DNA from: Flavobacteriaceae bacterium
Lineage (GTDB): Bacteria > Bacteroidota > Bacteroidia > Flavobacteriales > Flavobacteriaceae
DNA length: 6,184 bases
NCBI GenBank assembly: GCA_030618945.1
Contig: JAUXCI010000160.1
Coordinates: 1-6,184, forward strand
Direction: 5' to 3'
The first letter of the stretch is position 1; the number at the start of each line of letters is the position of its first letter. Below the pieces are notes generated by a model. The model ran no database searches. It was not told where the DNA came from and saw only the letters and a program-made list of their open reading frames with translations. This document shows positions 1 through 6,184 of this stretch, in pieces. The position numbers and the translations under genes are program-made.

Positions 1-168
1 AGAGACGGAATCCAATTATCCAATGCAAGGTCCTATAGTTTCAAACACAATAGCCTCGAAGATCTATCCAAGAAATTTCAAAAAACAAAATCCGAAAAGG
101 GAGAAGTGTACCTAATTGTTGAAACGGTTTATTCAATGGCTGGTGGGAGTTTGGAAAGTTTAATGTAG
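1..168 (+). pseudogene. 3'-truncated remnant of a BioF-like (AONS family) PLP-dependent acyltransferase
   Basis: The frame is open at the left edge and runs 55 codons to a TAG at 166-168. It contains DGIQLSNARSYSFKHN, then a lysine-rich stretch, then VETVYSMAGG. These match the middle of the alpha-oxoamine synthase family (8-amino-7-oxononanoate synthase BioF, glycine C-acetyltransferase KBL, serine palmitoyltransferase), where one expects a DGI-R-LS segment, F-HND, and E-V-SMDGD. A complete enzyme continues for roughly 190 more residues, including the VD-(D/E)-AH segment that holds the PLP ring and the catalytic lysine. Nothing like this appears in any plus frame after 168. The SMDGD segment reads SMAGG, so two usually conserved aspartates are lost. 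I infer a broken, inactive gene whose 3' half has been deleted or replaced. BioF itself acts in biotin synthesis; which family member this was cannot be settled from 55 residues. It converges on groEL. Confidence 0.72.
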
Positions 169-247
169 ATTCAATCAGTGTCAATTTGCACATCTTCAAA
201 TTATTCACACATTCATGCATTTATAAATTATATCCGAAGGTCTCGGA

Positions 248-291
248 GCTCATCACCTCACCTCCGATCACCTCAGTTCCGATCACCTCAG
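248..291. repeat. Three-copy 15-nt tandem repeat with ATCACCTCA core
   Basis: The 9-mer ATCACCTCA occurs at 252-260, 267-275 and 282-290, exactly 15 nt apart. The last two units (from 263 and from 278) share TCCGATCACCTCAG without mismatch, and the first unit (248-262) is a degenerate copy. A perfect 10-nt palindrome, CTCAGCTGAG (287-296), closes the array, and TCGGAG (243-248) can pair with CTCCGA (262-267). The stretch is much richer in GC than its surroundings. No function is evident. Confidence 0.7.
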
Positions 292-299
292 CTGAGAGC

Positions 300-414
300 A
301 TCATTGAATCAATACATCATTAATCAAAAACACCCGCTCGAAATTCGAACAGGTGCTTTATTTATTATGATCATATCTCAACAACATTAAATCATTGCAT
401 CAATACATATTAAA
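300..414. repeat. Pair of near-identical ~24-nt direct repeats flanking the groEL terminator
   Basis: Positions 300-324 and 391-414 share ATCATTG, one differing base, ATCAATACAT, then ATTAA, with one extra base in the first copy. The copies lie about 91 nt apart, one on each side of the hairpin at 331-355. Local AT richness raises the chance level, but a match this long with one mismatch and one indel looks like a duplication. Function is unknown. Confidence 0.55.
326..355 (-). terminator. Intrinsic terminator of groES-groEL
   Basis: Read on the minus strand, the arm CACCTGTTCGA (355-345) pairs with TCGAGCGGGTG (341-331). This gives 11 pairs, two of them G-U, around a 3-nt loop (344-342), followed directly by five T residues (330-326). 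It lies about 70 nt past the groEL stop, as expected for the end of the chaperonin operon. The stem could also act weakly on the plus strand, where it is followed by CTTTATTTATT. Confidence 0.85.
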
Positions 415-424
415 TAATTAACAT

Positions 425-2065
<1,641 letters not shown>

Positions 2066-2091
2066 TTATTTTTTTTGAAATATTTTTAAGA

Positions 2092-2370
2092 TTAAACAAT
2101 AGCGAAGATGTCACTTTCTCTCATTATCAGATAGTCATTACCATCCAATTTTAATTCTGTACCAGCAAATTTTCCATACAAGACATTATCACCAACCTTT
2201 ACGGTCATCGGCTCGTCTTTAGTACCATTACCAAGTGCTACAACTTTTCCTTGTTGTGGTTTTTCTTTTGCCGAATCAGGGATGTATATTCCTGAGGCTG
2301 TTTTGGATTCTGCCGCTAAGGGCTCAACAAGAACTCTATCTGCAAGAGGCTTAATTGTTAATTTACTCAT
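2092..2370 (-). CDS. groES: Co-chaperonin GroES (Hsp10)
   Basis: Forms the heptameric lid of the GroEL cage. The 92-aa length is typical (family about 90-100). The N-terminus ([14 protein letters not shown], residues 4-17) is the signature strand of the family. The mobile loop that docks on GroEL runs roughly from residue 18 to 35 and contains the hydrophobic IYI tripeptide at 28-30, equivalent to IVL in E. coli. GKVVALG (41-47) and the C-terminal [13 protein letters not shown] complete the beta-barrel. The stop lies 32 nt before the groEL start, so the two are almost certainly one transcript. The gene is separated from secG by a strong terminator, so it needs its own promoter, for which candidates are visible at 2402-2447. 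No CIRCE element (TTAGCACTC-N9-GAGTGCTAA) is present upstream, so HrcA control is not supported. Confidence 0.99.
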   Translation of the reverse strand: MSKLTIKPLADRVLVEPLAAESKTASGIYIPDSAKEKPQQGKVVALGNGTKDEPMTVKVGDNVLYGKFAGTELKLDGNDYLIMRESDIFAIV

Positions 2371-2411
2371 TATATATTATTTTAAAGGTTATTTAATACT
2401 TTAAGTTAGTT

Positions 2412-2428
2412 GAGCAATAATATTGCCA
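2412..2428 (-). promoter_or_regulatory. Candidate sigma-54 (-24/-12) promoter of groES-groEL
   Basis: On the minus strand the sequence reads TGGCAA-TATTA-TTGCT. The sigma-54 consensus is TGGCAC-N5-TTGC(A/T), so ten of eleven core positions match, and the invariant GG (2427-2426) and GC (2415-2414) are separated by exactly ten bases. It would start transcription near 2402, leaving a leader of about 32 nt before the groES ATG. It overlaps a candidate housekeeping promoter, so the two readings compete. The match may also partly reflect the GCAATA-A-TATTGC palindrome at 2414-2426. Not proven. Confidence 0.42.
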
Positions 2429-2447
2429 TTGTCATTTACCTGACAAA
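2415..2447 (-). promoter_or_regulatory. Candidate Bacteroidota housekeeping promoter of groES-groEL
   Basis: Minus strand: TTTG (2447-2444) as the -33 element, 21 nt of spacer, then TATTATTG (2422-2415), which matches the TAnnTTTG -7 consensus of Bacteroidota except for one base. The start would fall about 7 nt further, near 2408, giving a leader of about 38 nt. The terminator just upstream (2455-2493) makes a promoter here necessary. The exact elements are an inference from consensus matching. Confidence 0.45.
2429..2446. promoter_or_regulatory. Perfect inverted repeat upstream of groES, possible operator
   Basis: TTGTCA (2429-2434) and TGACAA (2441-2446) are perfect inverted arms around a 6-nt spacer. 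The repeat overlaps the -33 element of the candidate housekeeping promoter and lies immediately upstream of the candidate -24 element, a usual place for a repressor or activator site. It does not resemble CIRCE. The binding protein, if any, is unknown. Confidence 0.4.
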
Positions 2448-2454
2448 TAAGAAC

Positions 2455-2493
2455 AAAAAAATGCCAACGTGTCACTACGTTGGCATTTTTTTT
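2455..2493 (-). terminator. Intrinsic terminator of the lptE-secG cluster
   Basis: ATGCCAACGT (2461-2470) and ACGTTGGCAT (2477-2486) are perfectly complementary around a 6-nt loop. The stem is extended by A residues on one side (2455-2460) and T residues on the other (2487-2492). Read on the minus strand, it begins about 15 nt past the secG stop and ends in a run of T. The symmetry means it could also stop plus-strand transcription. It isolates the chaperonin operon from secG. Confidence 0.95.
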
Positions 2494-2507
2494 ATTTTAT
2501 CAAGCAC

Positions 2508-2849
2508 TTAATTTGCGCTGTCAATAATTTTGTCAGTGTCTAAGGTTGCAGGAGTGTCTAAAACTTCTCTATCATTTATAATACCTTCAGTTTCTGATTG
2601 AACATTTACTGAATTTGTTCTTGGGATTGAAAAATTTGATAAAAGAATCAAAGCAAATAAGGCAATTGCCAAAGTCCAGGTACTCCTATCTAAGAAATTG
2701 GTTGTATTCTGGACACCACCAAGGCTCTGAGAACCTCCTCCTCCAAATGATGAAGATAACCCTCCTCCTTTAGGGTTTTGAACCATAATCACCAATATGA
2801 GTAATAACGAAACGATGATGATCAAAATTAAAAATAGAAAGTACGACAT
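2508..2849 (-). CDS. secG: Preprotein translocase subunit SecG
   Basis: Small inner-membrane subunit of the SecYEG channel that assists SecA-driven protein export. The 113 aa show the family layout: a first membrane helix of about residues 4-22 (FLFLILIIIVSLLLILVIM), the conserved cytoplasmic loop VQNPKGGGLSSSFGGGG (23-39) with a following SLGGV, a second helix at about 58-75 (WTLAIALFALILLSNFSI), then a polar acidic tail of about 38 residues. Such tails are common in Bacteroidota SecG and vary in length. The start codon at 2847-2849 places the first helix right at the N-terminus, as expected. It lies 8 nt after the upstream gene's stop, so it is translated from the same message, and it is the last gene before the terminator at 2455-2493. 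Confidence 0.97.
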   Translation of the reverse strand: MSYFLFLILIIIVSLLLILVIMVQNPKGGGLSSSFGGGGSQSLGGVQNTTNFLDRSTWTLAIALFALILLSNFSIPRTNSVNVQSETEGIINDREVLDTPATLDTDKIIDSAN

Positions 2850-2857
2850 AATCTATA

Positions 2858-3628
2858 TTATTTTTCTTGTAATTTTTTTATTGCTTCAATTTGGAGTGCA
2901 AAGAAACTACTTTTTTCCGGATATTTCAAACTTAAAATTGTAAAAGCTGTAATTGCTTTTTCATACTTTTTTTGTTCTACATATACGTGAGCCAAGGTTT
3001 CGGTCATCAGGCTATCGTTTTCGGTAATGCTATCCATGGTAGCATCAGTATAAGTTTCTAATAAAGAGGGACTTATTTTTGGATTCTTGGTAATAAACTG
3101 ATCAATAAGGTCCATATCTGTAACGCGTTTAAAACCCTTATCATCATTTTTTTGAACAATTATTTGGCTGGAATCCGTCTTAGAACTTTTTCTCACTATG
3201 GGTTCAAACTTGCTTAATTGTAACCATTCTCGAAAGGAAAAAGTCTCTTCCCTTTTAAATTTAAGCGGAGCTCCAATATTTAAAGTTACCTCGGGACTAT
3301 CGCTTTTAATTTCTGGTGAATCTTCTGGTGCTTTGACGGGTTTTTTTTCAGTATCAGGAGCGATAATATCGGCTGGTGCCGGATGAATGTCATAATCATC
3401 AGAAGTAATATAGTCGAATAAAACTGAACGATCTGTTGTATAAGCTGCTGTCTTTTTTAAAAAATCATTGTACTTAAAACTATGTCGATTCTTTAATCCG
3501 TTAAGGTGCAAAAAATGGGCTGCTTGAAAATAGGGGTATTCTTCAATAATATTGTAAAGTCCGCTTAATTGCTCTTTTTTAATTTGGCCCGGTCCGGATA
3601 GTATTTTATTGAATTCAATCAGGTTCAT
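2858..3628 (-). CDS. Conserved Bacteroidota protein of unknown function with a C-terminal TPR-like repeat
   Basis: I recognise this 256-aa protein only as a conserved hypothetical that I recall between lptE and secG in flavobacteria; no function can be assigned. There is no signal peptide or membrane helix, so it is probably cytoplasmic. It has three parts. The N-terminal helical region (about 1-78) contains EEYPYFQAAHFLHLNGLK (29-46) and an AAYTTDRSVLFDYI segment (61-74). The middle (about 79-165) is low-complexity, rich in Pro, Asp, Glu and Lys, and interrupted by FSFREWLQLSKFEPI (130-144). The C-terminal region (about 170-256) holds the helix pair LMTETLAHVYVEQKKYEKAITAFTILSLKYPE (207-238, shown here as key pattern: A-x-x-Y at 213-216, K-Y-E-K-A at 221-225, Y-P-E at 236-238), which resembles one tetratricopeptide repeat. 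It sits 4 nt after lptE and 8 nt before secG, which implies co-expression with envelope functions. A scaffold or adaptor role is a guess from the TPR-like end. Confidence 0.9.
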   Translation of the reverse strand: MNLIEFNKILSGPGQIKKEQLSGLYNIIEEYPYFQAAHFLHLNGLKNRHSFKYNDFLKKTAAYTTDRSVLFDYITSDDYDIHPAPADIIAPDTEKKPVKAPEDSPEIKSDSPEVTLNIGAPLKFKREETFSFREWLQLSKFEPIVRKSSKTDSSQIIVQKNDDKGFKRVTDMDLIDQFITKNPKISPSLLETYTDATMDSITENDSLMTETLAHVYVEQKKYEKAITAFTILSLKYPEKSSFFALQIEAIKKLQEK

Positions 3629-3632
3629 TTGT

Positions 3633-4139
3633 TTACCACTTGGCTACTGCTGCATTAAATATGTCTTGCGTTATTCTTTCAAAAATATCGTTATAGGCAG
3701 TTTCGAGGACGGCTCCTGTCAATTGAAGGCTTCCGTCGTAATCACTGTAAAAGGAAAAAGTTTGCTCAAAGTTATCCTCTTCTATAAGCTTGTTGTAATA
3801 GCGAACTCTTACACCAACAGTAAGCCTGTTTTGCGCAGCCGTTTGTTCTGCCGTAGCTGCTATCGGAATGATCCTGTATTCTGTTATTTCTCCCTCAAAA
3901 TGCAGATCCCCGCCGCCATCAGTAAGTTTTAGATTTGTTTGTCTTAAAAAACGATCCTGGAGCGCAACAGTAAATTGCTGACTTAAAGTCGGTTCAACTA
4001 AAATGGCCATGTTTGGAAAATAATCAATTTGTACCGTTTTAGCATCTCCTGTACTTCCTCCTGTAAAAGAATAAACGCCACACCCAAAAGGCAGAATCAA
4101 TACCAGAAATACAAAACTCAAAAGAAATTTTTTCACCAT
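3633..4139 (-). CDS. lptE: LPS-assembly lipoprotein LptE (Bacteroidota type)
   Basis: LptE is an outer-membrane lipoprotein that plugs the LptD barrel and helps insert lipopolysaccharide into the outer leaflet. The 168-aa product starts with a lipoprotein signal: MVKK, a hydrophobic core (residues 5-16), and a lipobox LPFGC with the acylated cysteine at position 20. The following GVYSFTGGS is the hallmark start of this family in Bacteroidota. The mature part alternates strands and helices in the order expected for the LptE/RlpB fold: Q-I-D-Y-F-P-N (37-43), a helix around 51-66, strands about 80-125 with VRVRYYNK, and a C-terminal helix (ETAYNDIFERITQDIFNAAV). The start gives a proper signal peptide. 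It begins a three-gene cluster with the hypothetical gene and secG. The 108 nt before it (4140-4247) show no hairpin and no convincing promoter, so the cluster may have its own weak promoter or be read through from the activator gene. Confidence 0.9.
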   Translation of the reverse strand: MVKKFLLSFVFLVLILPFGCGVYSFTGGSTGDAKTVQIDYFPNMAILVEPTLSQQFTVALQDRFLRQTNLKLTDGGGDLHFEGEITEYRIIPIAATAEQTAAQNRLTVGVRVRYYNKLIEEDNFEQTFSFYSDYDGSLQLTGAVLETAYNDIFERITQDIFNAAVAKW

Positions 4140-4247
4140 ACTAAATACAGGGTATAATCAATTCATTTTGTTTAGAAGCCTATGTGTTTTAAGGTACTAA
4201 ACCCATCTGTTATTAAGATAAACAAATAAACAATTAAAGGATTGAAA

Positions 4248-5489
4248 TCACAAATTATATTGGTTTATTTTTCTGTATAAGGTTCTCTCTGAAATTCCTA
4301 ACTCTTTAGCTGCAAGCTTTCTTTTTCCTTTATTTCTATCTAGTGCATGTTTGATCATTTCAATCTCTTTTTCTTGAAGTGAAACCGTTTCTTCTATGGT
4401 CTCAGCATCGTCAAATGAAATCAAGGTAGGGTTTGATTGATAATTGTCCTCTTCTTCTTGGTCTATAAATTCAAGACCAGCATTACTTTTTTGTTCTTCT
4501 TGTTTGCCGTAAATCTTATCGATCAGTAATTGTGTTTTTTCCTCTGGTTGATTCTTGACCTCGTCTTTGATCAATTCCTGAGTAAGTTTTTTTAGATCAG
4601 TGATGTCATTTCTCATGTCAAAAAGAATTTTGTAGAGAATTTCTCTTTCGTTGGTAAAGTCACTATCCAGCTTTTTTTCAGAAATTATTGCTGGCAGGTT
4701 TTGGTTGGCATCAGGTAGATAAGTGCGTAAAAGATCCTTAGTGATAATTCTTTTTTGTTCAATAACTGATATTTGTTCCGCCAGGTTTTTCAGTTGCCTG
4801 ATGTTGCCCTTCCATTGGTTCGAAACCAGCATCTCAACTGCCTCGTCATCCAGTCGGATGGTAGGCATACTGTATTTTTGGGCAAAATCCGAAGCAAATT
4901 TTCTAAACAATAAATGAATGTCATCAGGTCTGTTTCTAAGCTCAGGCAGGTGGATTTCAACCGTACTCAACCGGTAATAGAGATCTTCTCTGAATTTGCC
5001 TTTTTGTATGGCTTGTCCCATTTTGACGTTGGTGGCAGCCACAATTCTGACATTTGTTTTTTGAACTTTTGATGAACCAACTTTAAGAAACTCCCCATTT
5101 TCCAAAACGCGGAGTAATCTTACCTGAGTGGTTAGAGGTAGCTCTCCAACTTCATCCATAAAAATAGTACCTCCATCGGCTTCTTCAAAATAACCCCTTC
5201 TCGTTACAGTAGCTCCTGTAAAGGATCCTTTTTCATGACCAAAAAGTTCACTATCGATAGTTCCCTCAGGAATAGCCCCACAGTTTACTGCAATGTACTT
5301 GGCATGTTTTCTGTGTGATAAACTATGGATAATCTTTGGAATAGCTTCCTTTCCAACACCACTTTCTCCGGTAACGAGTACTGTGATATCGGTTGGTGCC
5401 ACTCTCATTGCCTTTTGCAAGGCCAAATTGAGTTGGCTGTTATTTCCAATGATTGAGAAGCGTTGTTTTATGGTTTGTAAGGAGTCCAT
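4248..5489 (-). CDS. Sigma-54-dependent transcriptional activator, AAA+ plus Fis-type HTH, no sensor domain
   Basis: Enhancer-binding protein that uses ATP to open promoters held by sigma-54 RNA polymerase. The 413-aa protein begins almost directly with the AAA+ core (about 12-240). Walker A is GESGVGKE (41-48), and the sigma-54-contacting loop is GSFTGA (88-93, a common variant of GAFTGA). Walker B is GGTIFMDE (106-113), and sensor I is AATN (151-154). An arginine-finger segment FREDLYYRL follows at 166-174, and the sensor II region is GNIRQLKN (228-235). A roughly 130-residue acidic, coil-like linker (about 240-370) leads to a Fis-type helix-turn-helix (about 375-413; LAAKELGISERTLYRKI). 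No receiver, GAF or PAS domain precedes the core, so activity may be set by expression level or a partner protein, as in PspF. The start is supported by MDSLQTIKQRFSIIGN, which resembles the N-terminus I recall for flavobacterial homologues. It lies 56 nt after miaB with no terminator between. Its targets are unknown; the groES promoter region is a candidate. Confidence 0.95.
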   Translation of the reverse strand: MDSLQTIKQRFSIIGNNSQLNLALQKAMRVAPTDITVLVTGESGVGKEAIPKIIHSLSHRKHAKYIAVNCGAIPEGTIDSELFGHEKGSFTGATVTRRGYFEEADGGTIFMDEVGELPLTTQVRLLRVLENGEFLKVGSSKVQKTNVRIVAATNVKMGQAIQKGKFREDLYYRLSTVEIHLPELRNRPDDIHLLFRKFASDFAQKYSMPTIRLDDEAVEMLVSNQWKGNIRQLKNLAEQISVIEQKRIITKDLLRTYLPDANQNLPAIISEKKLDSDFTNEREILYKILFDMRNDITDLKKLTQELIKDEVKNQPEEKTQLLIDKIYGKQEEQKSNAGLEFIDQEEEDNYQSNPTLISFDDAETIEETVSLQEKEIEMIKHALDRNKGKRKLAAKELGISERTLYRKINQYNL

Positions 5490-5545
5490 AATAATTTATT
5501 TATGCCCGTTGTATCAACAGGAAAGGTTTCTGATTTAATTCAATT

Positions 5546-6184
5546 TTAGGCTCTTTTGCCAATCAAGGTTGCCGAAGTACAATCGTCAATATACACCATC
5601 ACGGTGTCACCAATTTGTTCATTCTTCTTAGGAAATACTGCTACCGCATTTTGAGAATTCCTTCCCATCCACTGGTCACTTGATTTTTTAGAATCACCTT
5701 CAATAAGTATTTCAACTGTTTTCCCCACAAATTTCTTCATATGAAACAGGGAAAGCTTTTGTTGCAAATTAATGATCTCTGAAAGACGTCTTTTTTTAAT
5801 TTCCATGGGAACATCATCTTCCATTTTCTTAGCTGCAAGTGTCCCCGGTCTTTCCGAATAGGCGAACATAAATCCAAAGTCATATTTTACATATTCCATC
5901 AGAGATAAAGTTTCTTTATGGTCTTCTTCTGTCTCGCCACAAAAGCCGGTGATCATATCCTGAGATATGGCACAGTCAGGAATTATTTTACGAACATTAT
6001 CAATCAATGCAATATATTCCTCTCTTGTGTGCTGCCGATTCATTCTTTCCAGCATTCTAGTGCTTCCAGATTGTACGGGAAGGTGTATGTATTTACATAT
6101 ATTATCGTATTTAGCCATACTGTAAAGTACGTCAATACTCATGTCTTGCGGGTTAGACGTGGCAAATCGAATTCTAATCTGTGG
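5546..6184 (-). CDS. miaB: tRNA-2-methylthio-N6-dimethylallyladenosine synthase MiaB, C-terminal part (cut by window edge)
   Basis: Radical-SAM enzyme that adds a methylthio group to i6A37 of tRNAs reading UNN codons. The visible 212 residues are the C-terminal part of a protein usually about 440-480 aa long. The reading frame is open to the right edge; the methionine at 6142 is internal, since coding continues upstream as IRIRFATSNPQD. Visible hallmarks are the second half of the radical-SAM barrel with YIHLPVQSGS (fragment residues about 32-41), DMITGFCGETEEDH (76-89), FAYSERPGT (107-115) and MGRNSQN (173-179), then a TRAM RNA-binding domain over about the last 60 residues, ending ATLIGKRA. 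The N-terminal domain with the auxiliary cluster cysteines and the CxxxCxxC motif lie outside the window. The wording fits the Bacteroidota MiaB lineage better than RimO or MtaB. It is followed after 56 nt by the sigma-54 activator, probably on the same message. Confidence 0.95.
   Translation of the reverse strand, partial: PQIRIRFATSNPQDMSIDVLYSMAKYDNICKYIHLPVQSGSTRMLERMNRQHTREEYIALIDNVRKIIPDCAISQDMITGFCGETEEDHKETLSLMEYVKYDFGFMFAYSERPGTLAAKKMEDDVPMEIKKRRLSEIINLQQKLSLFHMKKFVGKTVEILIEGDSKKSSDQWMGRNSQNAVAVFPKKNEQIGDTVMVYIDDCTSATLIGKRA

Noticed and set aside
248..291. CRISPR array
   Set aside because: The 15-nt period leaves no room for spacers; this is a contiguous short tandem repeat.
120..322. 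A simple frameshift as the cause of the bioF-like truncation
   Set aside because: I read the other plus frame across 152-322 and found no VD-(D/E)-AH segment or any other continuation of the family, so a single-base error would not restore the gene.
178..390. Plus-strand open frame of 70 codons after the bioF remnant
   Set aside because: Its product is mostly the translated 15-nt repeat (Ser/Pro/Arg rich) and then runs through the terminator hairpin; no upstream signal or domain supports translation.
2371..2507. CIRCE operator for HrcA upstream of groES
   Set aside because: Neither arm of TTAGCACTC-N9-GAGTGCTAA is present on either strand.
4140..4247. Promoter or terminator in the gap between the activator gene and lptE
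   Set aside because: On the minus strand the best -7-like match (TACCTTAA) is poor and has no -33 element at the right distance; no hairpin with a T run and no GG-N10-GC motif was found.
6140..6142. ATG at 6142 as the start of a short independent gene
   Set aside because: The frame continues upstream to the window edge with MiaB-like residues (RIRFATSNPQD), so this methionine is internal.

Overview
The window is AT-rich and looks like a chromosomal segment of a Bacteroidota bacterium, most likely from the Flavobacteriia. The evidence is the protein sequences (a GroEL whose wording is close to flavobacterial GroEL, and a Bacteroidota-type LptE and SecG), the lack of Shine-Dalgarno motifs before most starts, and a gene order (miaB, sigma-54 activator, lptE, conserved hypothetical, secG, groES, groEL) that I recall as common in that class. 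The assignment rests on recognition only; no search was run.

Layout. Apart from the left end, everything is read from the minus strand. From the right edge leftwards: the C-terminal half of miaB (tRNA methylthiotransferase, cut by the window edge); a sigma-54-dependent activator with an AAA+ core and a Fis-type helix-turn-helix but no N-terminal sensor domain; a 108-nt gap; then a tight cluster of lptE, a 256-aa conserved protein of unknown function and secG (gaps of 4 and 8 nt), closed by a strong hairpin terminator at 2455-2493. A compact regulatory region (about 2402-2447) follows, then groES and groEL with 32 nt between them, ending in a second intrinsic terminator at 326-355. At the left edge, on the plus strand, is the end of a broken reading frame of the 8-amino-7-oxononanoate synthase (BioF/KBL) family. 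It stops where about half the enzyme should still follow. Between it and groEL lies about 256 nt of non-coding DNA with a short tandem repeat and a pair of near-identical direct repeats.

How the genes work together. lptE and secG both serve the cell envelope (LPS insertion into the outer membrane; protein export through SecYEG), and the unknown protein between them is probably co-transcribed with both. groES and groEL form the usual chaperonin operon, separately transcribed because a terminator isolates them from secG.

The most interesting signal is upstream of groES. A sequence with GG-N10-GC spacing, matching the sigma-54 -24/-12 consensus at all but one core position, overlaps a plausible Bacteroidota housekeeping-type promoter and sits just downstream of a perfect inverted repeat. 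A sigma-54 activator gene is encoded about 1.9 kb away. This is a hypothesis from sequence alone. Otherwise the window is mostly conserved core genome, and I see no clear previously undescribed multi-gene system.
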